From the NCBI GenBank assembly GCA_002507425.1, contig DAZU01000031.1, positions 1 to 25,528 on the forward strand: a DNA stretch of 25,528 nucleotides. Direction: 5' to 3'. The notes under the pieces were generated by a model. That model was not told where the DNA came from and did no database searches. It saw only the letters and a program-made list of their open reading frames with translations. Every line of letters begins with the position of its first letter. Position 1 is the first letter of the stretch. The stretch comes from Euryarchaeota archaeon UBA53. GTDB lineage: Archaea; Thermoplasmatota; Poseidoniia; Poseidoniales; Poseidoniaceae. A program made the translations under genes and the position numbers. Below, one piece after another: positions 1 through 8,124 of this stretch.

Positions 1-69
1 TTAGGAGTATTACCTATACTGGGCGCAATCGGAATATCTGCACTTACAAAGAAGAAAAGGCCTGTATGA
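1..69 (+). CDS. C-terminal end of a truncated membrane- or surface-anchored protein
   Basis: Only the last 22 codons and a TGA stop (67-69) lie in the window; the gene starts upstream of it. The translated end is a hydrophobic stretch (LGVLPILGAIGISAL) followed by a short basic tail (TKKKRPV). That is the layout of a C-terminal transmembrane anchor, or of the hydrophobic-plus-basic end of an archaeosortase signal. No canonical PGF-type tripeptide is visible in what remains, so which of the two applies cannot be decided. It converges on and overlaps the threonine aldolase gene by 26 nt. The parent protein cannot be identified from this fragment. Confidence 0.5.
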   Translation, partial: LGVLPILGAIGISALTKKKRPV

Positions 70-1084
70 TTTTATCTACATCCTCGTCAGTTATGTGGAG
101 GTGAATTGCAACACGAACCCTGTTGTATGGTAAATCAAACAAATCCACACCATGTTTTGATAATGAGGATACGACCTCACTAGCTGGAATATTACAATTA
201 ACATAAACTAGATTAGATTGTACAGCCTCTAAATCAACACTAAAATTTTCTAGTGAGTTGATTGATTCTGCTACCTTTCTAGCTCTGATGTGATCCTCAG
301 AAAGGCGTTCAACATGGTTGTCTAGAGCAAAAAGAGCACCTGAGGCGATTATTCCTGCTTGTCTCCAGCCTCCTCCAAACATTTTTCTCCATCGGTGTGC
401 TTTGTTGATAAATTTTTGAGAACCTACTAGAACGGAGCCAACCGGAGCACCAAGCCCCTTCGAGAAACAAATTGACACAGAATCATAATCCCTGCACATT
501 CGTTTTACATCAACTCCTGTGGCGATAGCTGCATTAAATATTCTAGCACCATCAATATGGGTTGCGCAGCCGTTTTCTTTTGCAACGGCTGCGATTTCGT
601 CAAGTGTTTTTTGTTCGTAGCAAGAGCCGCCTCCAAGGTTTGAAGTGTTTTCAACACATACAAGAGTCCCATCAGGGTAATGCGACCCAGAGCCCTCAGC
701 TTTTCGAATTGCTTTCTTTACCTGTTCACCTGTCATAAGTCCTCCCTTACCTTCAACAAGAGAAATTGATGCGCCGCAGAGCGCAGCATAACCTCCACCT
801 TCGTATTTGTAAATGTGGGCAGTTTTGTCGCAGATAATTTCATCTCCCGGATTAGTATGAGTTCTCAAAGCAATGGCATTCGCCATTGTTCCACTGGCGA
901 CAAATAGAGCCGCTTCTTTACCGAACATCTCTGCGACTCGATTCTGCAACTCAATTACAGTTGGATCATCCCCTAGAACATCATCACCTACTGGTGCCTT
1001 TTCCATGACCGTTCGCATTGCGGATGTAGGTTGAGTAACCGTGTCACTACGGACATCAACACGATCCGATAGATATTCTCGCAT
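44..1084 (-). CDS. ltaE: Low-specificity L-threonine aldolase (PLP-dependent)
   Basis: This 346-residue protein is a fold-type I PLP enzyme of the threonine aldolase family, which splits L-threonine or L-allo-threonine into glycine and acetaldehyde in the cytoplasm. The N-terminal motif DVRSDTVTQPT, the substrate loop GDDVLGDDPT, the cofactor-stacking His near residue 91 (KTAHIY), HIDGARIFNA with the PLP-binding Asp178 and Arg181, and the Schiff-base lysine Lys209 in FSKGLGAPVG are all present, and the length is normal. The ATG at 1084 is preferred over the TTG two codons upstream. It is the last gene of the minus-strand run, 22 nt after pth2. Its final 26 nt overlap the convergent gene at 1-69. 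The likely role is glycine supply or threonine breakdown; stereospecificity cannot be read from sequence. Confidence 0.93.
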   Translation of the reverse strand: MREYLSDRVDVRSDTVTQPTSAMRTVMEKAPVGDDVLGDDPTVIELQNRVAEMFGKEAALFVASGTMANAIALRTHTNPGDEIICDKTAHIYKYEGGGYAALCGASISLVEGKGGLMTGEQVKKAIRKAEGSGSHYPDGTLVCVENTSNLGGGSCYEQKTLDEIAAVAKENGCATHIDGARIFNAAIATGVDVKRMCRDYDSVSICFSKGLGAPVGSVLVGSQKFINKAHRWRKMFGGGWRQAGIIASGALFALDNHVERLSEDHIRARKVAESINSLENFSVDLEAVQSNLVYVNCNIPASEVVSSLSKHGVDLFDLPYNRVRVAIHLHITDEDVDKIIQAFSSL

Positions 1085-1106
1085 GGACAACCCAGTTCGT
1101 TTTCAC

Positions 1107-1475
1107 TCAAAGCAGTTTCAGGTCGCTGGTTATTGCGTCAACCGCTGACCGTGGTGATGGCCCGATGCCAAGCACAGTTACCGTGCCTGGAGGTATCTCG
1201 GTGTGTCCAGCATCCTTCACTAGATCACATACAAGACCGCCTTCCAAAGCTTTAGCATATAGTCGTCGTAAGTGTTGCTCATCATCAGCACGGACTACTA
1301 TTTTTCTCGCACCAACGTTGTTCCACCTTTCATACAGTCTCGCTGTTTTTTTCTTGGCTTTCATAGCACAGTTTACAGCAGCATGGGAGCATTGTGCTGC
1401 AAGTTTACCTTTTGAGAGTTTCAAATCATCTCGGGTCACAATGACCATTGTAACTTCATTAAGAGGAGATGCCAT
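1107..1475 (-). CDS. pth2: Peptidyl-tRNA hydrolase, archaeal/eukaryotic type (Pth2)
   Basis: Pth2 releases peptides from prematurely dropped peptidyl-tRNAs so that the tRNA can be reused. The 122-residue product is essentially one Pth2 domain: an N-terminal strand with VIVTRDDL, the signature KGKLAAQCSHAA at residues 22-33 and DAGHTEIPPGTVTVLGIGP at 88-106, the two hallmark blocks of the family. A TTG four codons upstream keeps the frame open, but the ATG at 1475 has a purine-rich GGTGAGG three bases before it and matches the usual family length, so it is chosen. The gene overlaps the end of the preceding ECF-like gene by 17 nt, so the two are probably translationally coupled. Identity is secure. 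Confidence 0.95.
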   Translation of the reverse strand: MASPLNEVTMVIVTRDDLKLSKGKLAAQCSHAAVNCAMKAKKKTARLYERWNNVGARKIVVRADDEQHLRRLYAKALEGGLVCDLVKDAGHTEIPPGTVTVLGIGPSPRSAVDAITSDLKLL

Positions 1476-2118
1476 CTGCCTCACCAATGAAGTGTTTTGA
1501 TTCTGATAATAATTGATCTTCAGTAATTAGGTTAGCAAGCCAAGGGCCAATCCAAAATGCTGAAACTACGCTTGCCAGAGCATGGACCACGTCAAATGGT
1601 AGGCCATTTAGAATGTAAATTCCAAATTCTTGTAATGACATCCCGCTCGTGTAAATTGATAGAGAAACCCACCAATCGAAAAGCACTGATGCCAAAATTG
1701 AGGCGACTACTATACGTCTCATTTCCAATTTGTTATCTATTATCAGATTAAGCTTAGAACCCGCAAAAGCAACAGCTGCCCAACCGCTTGCCTGGAACAG
1801 AGTCCACCATCCATGTGATAATACGACATTGGAAAGTAGGGTTGTGATGATTGCAAAGGCCATCCCACGTCTAGCACCAAGGCATGCTCCAACAATAAGA
1901 CACATCAGAGTAACAGGCTGAACATTCGGGAATGGCTCAAGCAAGATTCTACTTGCTGCAGCTGCTAATGTAATACTAACAAGAATCAGGACATCTTTCT
2001 TAGTAGATTTTTTTGGCTGGCAAAGTAATACAAAACAAGTTGCGATTAATATTATATTTAGAGTAAGGAACTCAAAAGGTGCAAGAGAAGGCCCATGTGT
2101 TCCAGATGTTAGCACCAT
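1459..2118 (-). CDS. ECF-type transporter S-component-like membrane protein (substrate unknown, possibly cobalamin)
   Basis: A 219-residue integral membrane protein with about six hydrophobic helices. The central block GACLGARRGMAFAIITTLLS followed by a Trp/Gln-rich segment (HGWWTLFQASGWAAVAFAGS) resembles the substrate-binding (S) subunits of energy-coupling factor vitamin transporters, including the Q-x-x-x-W and A-G spacing. S-components need an EcfT/EcfA module for ATP-driven uptake, and none is encoded nearby. The gene lies 32 nt downstream of a secreted propeller/DUF4430 protein. In bacteria, DUF4430 proteins are often neighbours of predicted cobalamin S-components, so vitamin B12 or a related ligand is a reasonable guess, but this is inference. 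The start ATG at 2118 has no strong ribosome site. Confidence 0.65.
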   Translation of the reverse strand: MVLTSGTHGPSLAPFEFLTLNIILIATCFVLLCQPKKSTKKDVLILVSITLAAAASRILLEPFPNVQPVTLMCLIVGACLGARRGMAFAIITTLLSNVVLSHGWWTLFQASGWAAVAFAGSKLNLIIDNKLEMRRIVVASILASVLFDWWVSLSIYTSGMSLQEFGIYILNGLPFDVVHALASVVSAFWIGPWLANLITEDQLLSESKHFIGEADGISS

Positions 2119-2150
2119 GAATCAATCTGATGAGGTCCTAGGCTTGAACT

Positions 2151-3809
2151 CTACGCAAGTGACCATCTAACAACAGAGTCTTCATCTAACTCTGCTAGCG
2201 AAATTCCGACATTCGACCTAGTGCCGTCGACAGTAAATTCCCATCCACTACCAGCAATACCGTCAAATGATGTAATCCATACGCCGATATCAGTAGTTTC
2301 ATACTCCACACTTACACCAAGGTTTGATGATACAATATCTGTTAATTCCTCAACGGTATTGTATCCTTCATATCCTCCATCGACAACAGTTCTATTTTGT
2401 AACTCAATTACTAAAACCTGAGTCCCCTGCCAATCATTTGGCCAATCATCATCCCAGTCTTCATTTGAGGGCTGTAATTCAGATACCCCTTTTGACCAAA
2501 TGGTAGATACCTCTGGTAAAGTTACAATTGCTACTACTAGAAGTGTAAGAAGACCACATCTGACTACCGCTACTTGATTGGATTTTAACTGCAAAGAAAA
2601 TGTGACAAGAATAAGTATCAATATCAGTAATAGTGCATAATCAATATCAATTGGACTTTTATCATGTGTTTGATTGGAAATACTATTTGTTGCATAGTTC
2701 CCTACGGTTACCATTAGAATTCCATTATCATCTCCAAAAGCCATGGAACCATCGTCTGAAAAACCAGGCCCTGCGGTTTTGAATGTGTTATATTTGGTAT
2801 CATAAGTTGTTAGGTTTTCTCCAGGAACACCATAAGACCAACCCCCTTCTAGTGTATTACTGGAAAACCAAATTCTGTCAATTTGCCCCGGGACGTATTG
2901 TCTAACGATTTCCCCATTAGTCCTATAATTTGTCCTTCCTACAACTGAACATGTTTCATCGCACTGCATTTTTATTACATCATTTAATGTACCCAAATAG
3001 ACATTATCTCCAACAAGAATTGGGATTGCTGGTGATGGTCCCTCAGTAGAGATTAATTCTCCATCAACGAAGATGCTTGATGAACCTTGCGACTGAAGAT
3101 GAACTAGGACGCCGGCTGGCGTCTCAAGGGGTGCATGTCTTATTTTCCCTTCTCCAATTTTTTGACTTGTAATTATTCCATCCTTAGAAATATGGTTCAA
3201 AACTCCGCCCTCATCGCCTATCAAGTAGCCGTCTTCGGTCACTGTAATACCATTGCGCCAGCCAGTTTGCGATAGTTCAACCCTCAATGTTTCAGATCCA
3301 TCTGCAAGGCAAAATCTGGACAGGCCCTTGTTTGTTGGAACAACTATCTCATCAGAATCAAGAGCCATCGCACCTGTTATTCCATAATTTACTACTTCAG
3401 TTTGCGATTGCCAAATCAGATTGCCTGTTGTGAAGTCTAGGGCTGTTACTCTTCCATCGGTCCAGCCAACAATGACCATTTTATCCCAACTCCCGCAATC
3501 TCCACTAGCAGATTGGACAAATACCAATGGACTCAAATCATGGTTTGTTGAGAAATCATTTGTATACCTCCAGTTCTCTTCACCTGTTTGTAAATCAAAA
3601 CTGTATACTTTTGGCCTATCCTCTCCAGTCCAAAAACCGGAGGTTCTTACAATCACTGAATCTCCGATTATGATTGGTTTGGTGGAAATAAATCCGTTAT
3701 CCAAATCTAGTTCCCAATAATGATTCTTGGTATCATGGTCAGCAATAGAATTTTGCGGAATTAGAAAACAAAATAATATTGCAACAGACAATAATAAAAT
3801 TCGCTTCAT
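2151..3809 (-). CDS. Secreted, membrane-anchored PQQ-like beta-propeller protein with C-terminal DUF4430-like domain
   Basis: The 552-residue protein starts with a signal peptide (residues 1-23, MKRILLLSVAILFCF then a small-residue cleavage region). Residues 30-370 hold beta-propeller blades of the PQQ-quinoprotein type, seen as repeated pairs such as VYSFDLQTGEENWRY and VTALDFTTGNLIWQS. Two helices follow (about 389-407 and 414-434), separated by a short basic loop that should face the cytoplasm. An acidic Trp-rich linker leads to residues 463-552, which match the DUF4430/transcobalamin-C-like fold (YNTVEEL, then GSGWEFTVDG and LDEDSVVRWS). Propeller and DUF4430 would both lie outside the cell. 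The ATG overlaps the gatE stop as ATGA. The co-operonic ECF-like gene suggests ligand capture for uptake. No catalytic residues are evident, and the ligand is not determined. Confidence 0.75.
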   Translation of the reverse strand: MKRILLLSVAILFCFLIPQNSIADHDTKNHYWELDLDNGFISTKPIIIGDSVIVRTSGFWTGEDRPKVYSFDLQTGEENWRYTNDFSTNHDLSPLVFVQSASGDCGSWDKMVIVGWTDGRVTALDFTTGNLIWQSQTEVVNYGITGAMALDSDEIVVPTNKGLSRFCLADGSETLRVELSQTGWRNGITVTEDGYLIGDEGGVLNHISKDGIITSQKIGEGKIRHAPLETPAGVLVHLQSQGSSSIFVDGELISTEGPSPAIPILVGDNVYLGTLNDVIKMQCDETCSVVGRTNYRTNGEIVRQYVPGQIDRIWFSSNTLEGGWSYGVPGENLTTYDTKYNTFKTAGPGFSDDGSMAFGDDNGILMVTVGNYATNSISNQTHDKSPIDIDYALLLILILILVTFSLQLKSNQVAVVRCGLLTLLVVAIVTLPEVSTIWSKGVSELQPSNEDWDDDWPNDWQGTQVLVIELQNRTVVDGGYEGYNTVEELTDIVSSNLGVSVEYETTDIGVWITSFDGIAGSGWEFTVDGTRSNVGISLAELDEDSVVRWSLA

Positions 3810-5800
3810 TCAGAATGCCTCATTATTGTTTCTCTCAATAAGGCGCTTACCGTTTTACCATCCGCACTACCGCCACATTTCTGCATGACAACTCCCATTA
3901 GCGGACCCATCGCTCCCATTCCTCTTTCCTTGACAAAGTCGAGTCTCTCCTCAACTACTTTCTCAACAATTGTGAGTAAGTCCTCAGCTGCTGCTGGTCT
4001 GTATCCCATCTTTTGAGCCCAAGCTGATATCTGATCCAAACTAGGATTTTTTCCTTTGAAGTGTTCAAGACTGAAACTGATTCCTTCTTTAGTAATGTGA
4101 CCTTCCTCTTTAGCTGTAAGAATTAATGACATTAAGCCATAATTTGCCTGGTTTTCTAAAACCATAGTTGCCCATGCCTTGGATGGTAAACCATTCGAAT
4201 GAGCAATGAAATGGTCATCTAATTCACGAGACACTAACTGACTGATTTGGTCGTCGCTTAGTTCATACCCTCGTAACCTATCTAACCTCTCATCGCGTGT
4301 CATTGGTAAATTTTGTAATACTTTTGTCCACCTTTCGCTTGATATAGTGAGTGTTGGAATGTCTGTCTCAGGATACATTCTCGCACCGCCTGGCAATGGG
4401 CGCATTGGAGTCGTCGTTCCATCCTCTGGTGACCCTTTTTTTATCACGACATTTCTAACTTCTTGAGGTATTCTTTCAAAAGCCAATCTTGCCCTATTAA
4501 GGACGCTTTCCAATGCTAATCTTGCTTGCCATTCAGGAGCAAGACAAAGAACGAATGCATCGGTATTGGACAGTAACTTCCTTACTGAATCTACACAATA
4601 TTGATTGATGCCATAGGCTGGAAGCTCATCGGAGTGATAAACACCAGCTACTCCGGCTAATTTAGCTGCACCAGCTAATTCTCTACCCAGTCTTGGTAAC
4701 TGGGAATTGTCTACGTCAAATTCCTTTTTACCAATAAAGCCGTTAAACCCGGGAAGTGGTAATGCCAACATAACTGACCCTGATTCTAAACCTTCTGTTA
4801 TTCTCTTGGAATCAGACTTCCCAAATGATGCAGAAACATCGGTCAAATCTAATCTTAATAGTTCTGAAACCTCATCTTTAATCGATATCGATTCAATAGC
4901 CCTATCAGAAGGAAGTTTTGGAAAGTTATTTTTGTCTCTCAACTTGTTAGCCAAACGGTAGAAGTGAAGTTGGCGAGCCATCTCACATCTTACGATTTTA
5001 GGAATCCATTCAAGATCTTGACAGCCTTTTATCTCAACTCTATCTCCACATTTAATTGATACATTCAAATCCTGCCTGATGCTTCCCAGTCCTCGTCTTA
5101 CTTTTCTTGTATCTCTAAGCGTTCTACCAAGGGCAATGGATGTTTGTTTTGCATGTTCAGGACTCTTAACATCAGGTGCTGTGGCAATTTCAATCAAGGG
5201 AATTCCCAGTCTGTCAAGGTTCCAAGTAACAACCTCCCCATCTGACGTTAGTTCACTACTTAATTTTCTAGCACTGTCTTCCTCTAAACACAAAACATCG
5301 ATACCTACTGGACCGTCTTTTGTCTCCAGTATTCCGTCTGTTGCAATAAGAGTAGTTCGCTGGAAACCACTTGTATTGGACCCATCAACTACTGTTTTGC
5401 GCATCGTCTGAAGTAGCGGAACTGGGTGAGCATTCAACATACCTGACACGGTTAGCGAAATATCCAATGCGTCATTATCGTGAGGTAAGGGAGGTTGCTC
5501 ATCTAATTCTATCAAACCTGAATTCGGTGCTTGGCAATAAACAAATGAACGATTTCTACGTTCTTCAAATCTCGCTGCAATATCTACCTCACCGGCCTCA
5601 CCACTAGAAGACCTAAGCTTACGTTTGTACTTACTCCAATCTTTGGGTAAGCTTTCTATTGTTACGTCGTGGAGTTGTCCTGGTTGTCTTGAATGTAATT
5701 TTCCAGTTGCGAGTTGTTGATGCACTTCAATCCCACACATGAAACCAAGATTATCAGGTTCAAGCGCTGCTGGATTTGCCACATCGCCTATCGGTTCCAT
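3806..5800 (-). CDS. gatE: Glutamyl-tRNA(Gln) amidotransferase subunit E
   Basis: GatE with GatD converts Glu-tRNA(Gln) to Gln-tRNA(Gln) in archaea; GatE binds the tRNA and activates the misacylated glutamate. The 664-residue product has the GatB/E opening GIEVHQQLATGKLHSR (near residues 22-38), DLNVSIK and EIKGCQDLEWIP in the core, a GAD-type insertion ending in SDELPAYGI that separates GatE from GatB, ARMYPETDIP after it, and a helical YqeY-like tail (MGPLMGVVMQKCGG). It is slightly longer than most GatE proteins. The ATG at 5800 is set by AGGTGAT (minus strand of 5804-5810), a strong match to the 16S tail. It lies 40 nt after mcm and its stop overlaps the next start. gatD is not in the window. 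Confidence 0.96.
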   Translation of the reverse strand: MEPIGDVANPAALEPDNLGFMCGIEVHQQLATGKLHSRQPGQLHDVTIESLPKDWSKYKRKLRSSSGEAGEVDIAARFEERRNRSFVYCQAPNSGLIELDEQPPLPHDNDALDISLTVSGMLNAHPVPLLQTMRKTVVDGSNTSGFQRTTLIATDGILETKDGPVGIDVLCLEEDSARKLSSELTSDGEVVTWNLDRLGIPLIEIATAPDVKSPEHAKQTSIALGRTLRDTRKVRRGLGSIRQDLNVSIKCGDRVEIKGCQDLEWIPKIVRCEMARQLHFYRLANKLRDKNNFPKLPSDRAIESISIKDEVSELLRLDLTDVSASFGKSDSKRITEGLESGSVMLALPLPGFNGFIGKKEFDVDNSQLPRLGRELAGAAKLAGVAGVYHSDELPAYGINQYCVDSVRKLLSNTDAFVLCLAPEWQARLALESVLNRARLAFERIPQEVRNVVIKKGSPEDGTTTPMRPLPGGARMYPETDIPTLTISSERWTKVLQNLPMTRDERLDRLRGYELSDDQISQLVSRELDDHFIAHSNGLPSKAWATMVLENQANYGLMSLILTAKEEGHITKEGISFSLEHFKGKNPSLDQISAWAQKMGYRPAAAEDLLTIVEKVVEERLDFVKERGMGAMGPLMGVVMQKCGGSADGKTVSALLRETIMRHSE

Positions 5801-5840
5801 GTTATCACCTGAAATATCTCATCAATATGAGAACATCGTT

Positions 5841-7955
5841 TCATACCGGTTGTAGTGTATCATAACCGCGAGGTCTGATTAATCTCCCATCTGTAACCAG
5901 TAAATCGATTATGTCCTGCGCTACGTCTTTTGATATTTCAGCACGGCCAGCTTCTGTCAAGACATCAGTAAGAGCTACAATCTCTCCTGTCTCTGAATAA
6001 ACTCGTTTGACAATTTCTAAAATAACTCTCTCTCTGTTTCTCGCTGATGCTTTTTTCCCAGATTGCAACGTAGTTTCATCGTAATTCTCTCCCATCAACT
6101 CAAGTCGCCATAATTTTGTGAGCCTAATGGCTCTACGTGCATCTTCTATCGTCGCTTCAGAAGATAATTTAACCCTTGCCGAAGCTTGACACAACCGATA
6201 CAAGCCTTCGATAGCTCTTGCAGATATCGCAATCGAATCATGTGATTCTCCTCCTTCTCTTCGGGTTTCAACATAGAATTTTTTCAATGATGTTTTCGCT
6301 TCATCTGTAAGTTGTGGATGAATCGTACGTTTTGCGAATGCGACATATTTTCTTATTAGATCCCGGTTTACTACACCATCCTCAATGTGTAATCCTTCCT
6401 TCGCTGCAGACTTAGTTGGGTCGACTGCGCTGCCTTGTTCAATGAGAATCTCTGGCGTCGAGTCTGCTCGATTATTCATTATGTGGTCTGCAATTTGTTT
6501 ATCGTGATCGGTCGCTGGCTGATCTGTCAAAAGCCAGATTACGTCAAACCTCGATATTAAGGCCGGTTTCAAGTTTATCTGTTGTGTGAAGGGGACTTCT
6601 GTCACTGATTGGAAACGCCCTGCTTTTGGGTTGGCTGCTGCTAAAATTGCACAACGTGTGGATAAAGTTGCATTTATTCCAGCCTTTGATACTGATATTC
6701 GTTGCTGCTCCATTGCCTCATGCATGGACGAACGGTCGTTTTCATTCATCTTATCGAATTCGTCGATCGCTGCCAATCCAAGGTCTGCAAGCGCAAGAGC
6801 CCCTGCTTCCAAAGTCCATCGACCATCTGCTGCTGAATCCTGAACCGCTGCGGCAGTTAAACCGGCTGCTGATGCCGACATACCTGAAGTGAATCTACCA
6901 CGTGGGGAGATTTGTGACATGTACGATAGTAGTTGTGATTTTGCTACCCCGGGGTCTCCCATTAACAAAATATGAATATCGCCTCTAAGTCTTGTTCCAT
7001 CCTTAGCTTTAGAAGCAACTCCTCCAAATAATTGCAGCATCAATGATTCTTTCTGTCTGTTCATTCCAAATATAGACGGTGCGATAGAGCGCGTCAATAA
7101 TTCATGTATGTCTTCCCGTTTGGCAAGGTCTTTAATTTCCCTTTCCTCTTCTTCTGTAATTTGAATTTCTTCTAGTGGAATGTCTTCTCGCTCTATACTG
7201 TGAATTCTCATAAAAATATCAAAAATGGGAGTATTTTTCCCCGCTTTTCTCTGCGAGCGGACAAATAGCACACCGTTTGCAGTTACTCTATCTCCTGGAT
7301 TTAGTTGTCCTGCAATATCGTGTTCGGCAATACACAATATCCTCTCTGGTTGGACTCCCCCTCGTAGGTTCTCAGGAGGTTCTTGCAACTCTATAAACTG
7401 AGTATCGATAAGAATGGACTGCTCTATTTTTTGTGAGAAGCGGGTTTGTCCTTTTTTCCTTCCGCACCCGTCGTCAATAACCATACATTCTATCGGTTCG
7501 ATTAGCTCTTGTTCGTTAGGCTGATTAACATTGATAATATTGCCACAGCCTGCACATTCAAATGAAGCCATGTAGGTTCTGGGGAGGACTTTGCCAATTT
7601 TTGTAGCAATTGCATTAACCGAAATCATCAACCCTAAATCCTCACTACGTAGTTGTCGAACAGTTCTGTTTGAATCTGGAGGGAGTTCAGTTATTCTTAC
7701 AAAGGCAACAATTCTTGGTGATCCAAGCTCTGAAAGAAGTAATCCCAATGCTTGGTTTGCTGCTTGAGTATTGCTTTCAGGCTCCTCGATGATTGAAAGC
7801 GCAAAATCAGGATCGAACGACTCTATATCGCGATAAGAAACCTCCAAAGATTGATTGTCTGGCCATGAAACCTCGAGATTGTGTATAGCTTCGCTGTAGT
7901 TGTCAAGAAGTAAAGTTCGCCATCTAGCTGGCAAATCAAACTCTTGTATTGTCAC
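5841..7955 (-). CDS. mcm: Replicative DNA helicase MCM
   Basis: This is the hexameric 3'-5' replicative helicase of archaea. The 704 residues show the N-terminal domain with a zinc knuckle (Cys134, Cys137, Cys157, Cys164) and an OB-fold, then the AAA+ core with Walker A GDPGVAKS (333-340), Walker B AAIDEFDKM (395-403), sensor-1 Asn442 in LAAANPKAG and the arginine finger in SRFDVIW (Arg469), and a C-terminal winged helix (about 640-704). Length is normal and there is no intein. The start is a GTG at 7955, fixed by a perfect GGAGGT seven bases upstream (minus strand of 7963-7968). It is the first gene of the long minus-strand run, so replication, Gln-tRNA synthesis and envelope genes probably share a transcript. 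Confidence 0.97.
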   Translation of the reverse strand: MTIQEFDLPARWRTLLLDNYSEAIHNLEVSWPDNQSLEVSYRDIESFDPDFALSIIEEPESNTQAANQALGLLLSELGSPRIVAFVRITELPPDSNRTVRQLRSEDLGLMISVNAIATKIGKVLPRTYMASFECAGCGNIINVNQPNEQELIEPIECMVIDDGCGRKKGQTRFSQKIEQSILIDTQFIELQEPPENLRGGVQPERILCIAEHDIAGQLNPGDRVTANGVLFVRSQRKAGKNTPIFDIFMRIHSIEREDIPLEEIQITEEEEREIKDLAKREDIHELLTRSIAPSIFGMNRQKESLMLQLFGGVASKAKDGTRLRGDIHILLMGDPGVAKSQLLSYMSQISPRGRFTSGMSASAAGLTAAAVQDSAADGRWTLEAGALALADLGLAAIDEFDKMNENDRSSMHEAMEQQRISVSKAGINATLSTRCAILAAANPKAGRFQSVTEVPFTQQINLKPALISRFDVIWLLTDQPATDHDKQIADHIMNNRADSTPEILIEQGSAVDPTKSAAKEGLHIEDGVVNRDLIRKYVAFAKRTIHPQLTDEAKTSLKKFYVETRREGGESHDSIAISARAIEGLYRLCQASARVKLSSEATIEDARRAIRLTKLWRLELMGENYDETTLQSGKKASARNRERVILEIVKRVYSETGEIVALTDVLTEAGRAEISKDVAQDIIDLLVTDGRLIRPRGYDTLQPV

Positions 7956-8124
7956 TCAATTTACCTCCGCTGGACATTATAATGGGTTGTCGGCCGCATA
8001 TAATCATTGAGATGCTTACCCACCTCCCCTCTATTTCCACTCGAGATAAAGTGCATCATTCAACCTCCATTGGCTTCCATTGGAATACCGCCAAACACAT
8101 TTCCTTGTTCCAAGTGGGGCATAC
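7956..8124. promoter_or_regulatory. Divergent promoter region between mcm and the esterase
   Basis: This 169-nt gap separates two divergent transcription units. On the minus strand, ATTATATGC (complement of 7996-8004) is a TATA-like element about 41 nt before the mcm GTG, leaving a short leader that carries GGAGGT. The 10-nt palindrome CATTATAATG at 7975-7984 lies between them and may be a second TATA-like element or chance. On the plus strand no clear TATA box stands out ahead of the esterase. Assignments are by eye. Confidence 0.45.

Noticed and set aside
1165..1500. Plus-strand open frame of about 110 codons opposite pth2
   Set aside because: It lies entirely antisense to the well-supported Pth2 gene and has no family-like motif or ribosome site.
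6900..7000. Intein in the MCM Walker A region
   Set aside because: The Walker A and following sequence read straight through at normal family length.
7975..7984. Palindrome CATTATAATG as an operator
   Set aside because: A single 10-nt AT-rich palindrome beside a TATA-like element is likely by chance. It is mentioned only as part of the promoter region.
7956..8124. Replication origin next to mcm
   Set aside because: No repeated origin-recognition-box-like elements or long AT-rich unwinding region were seen, and no Orc1/Cdc6 gene is nearby.
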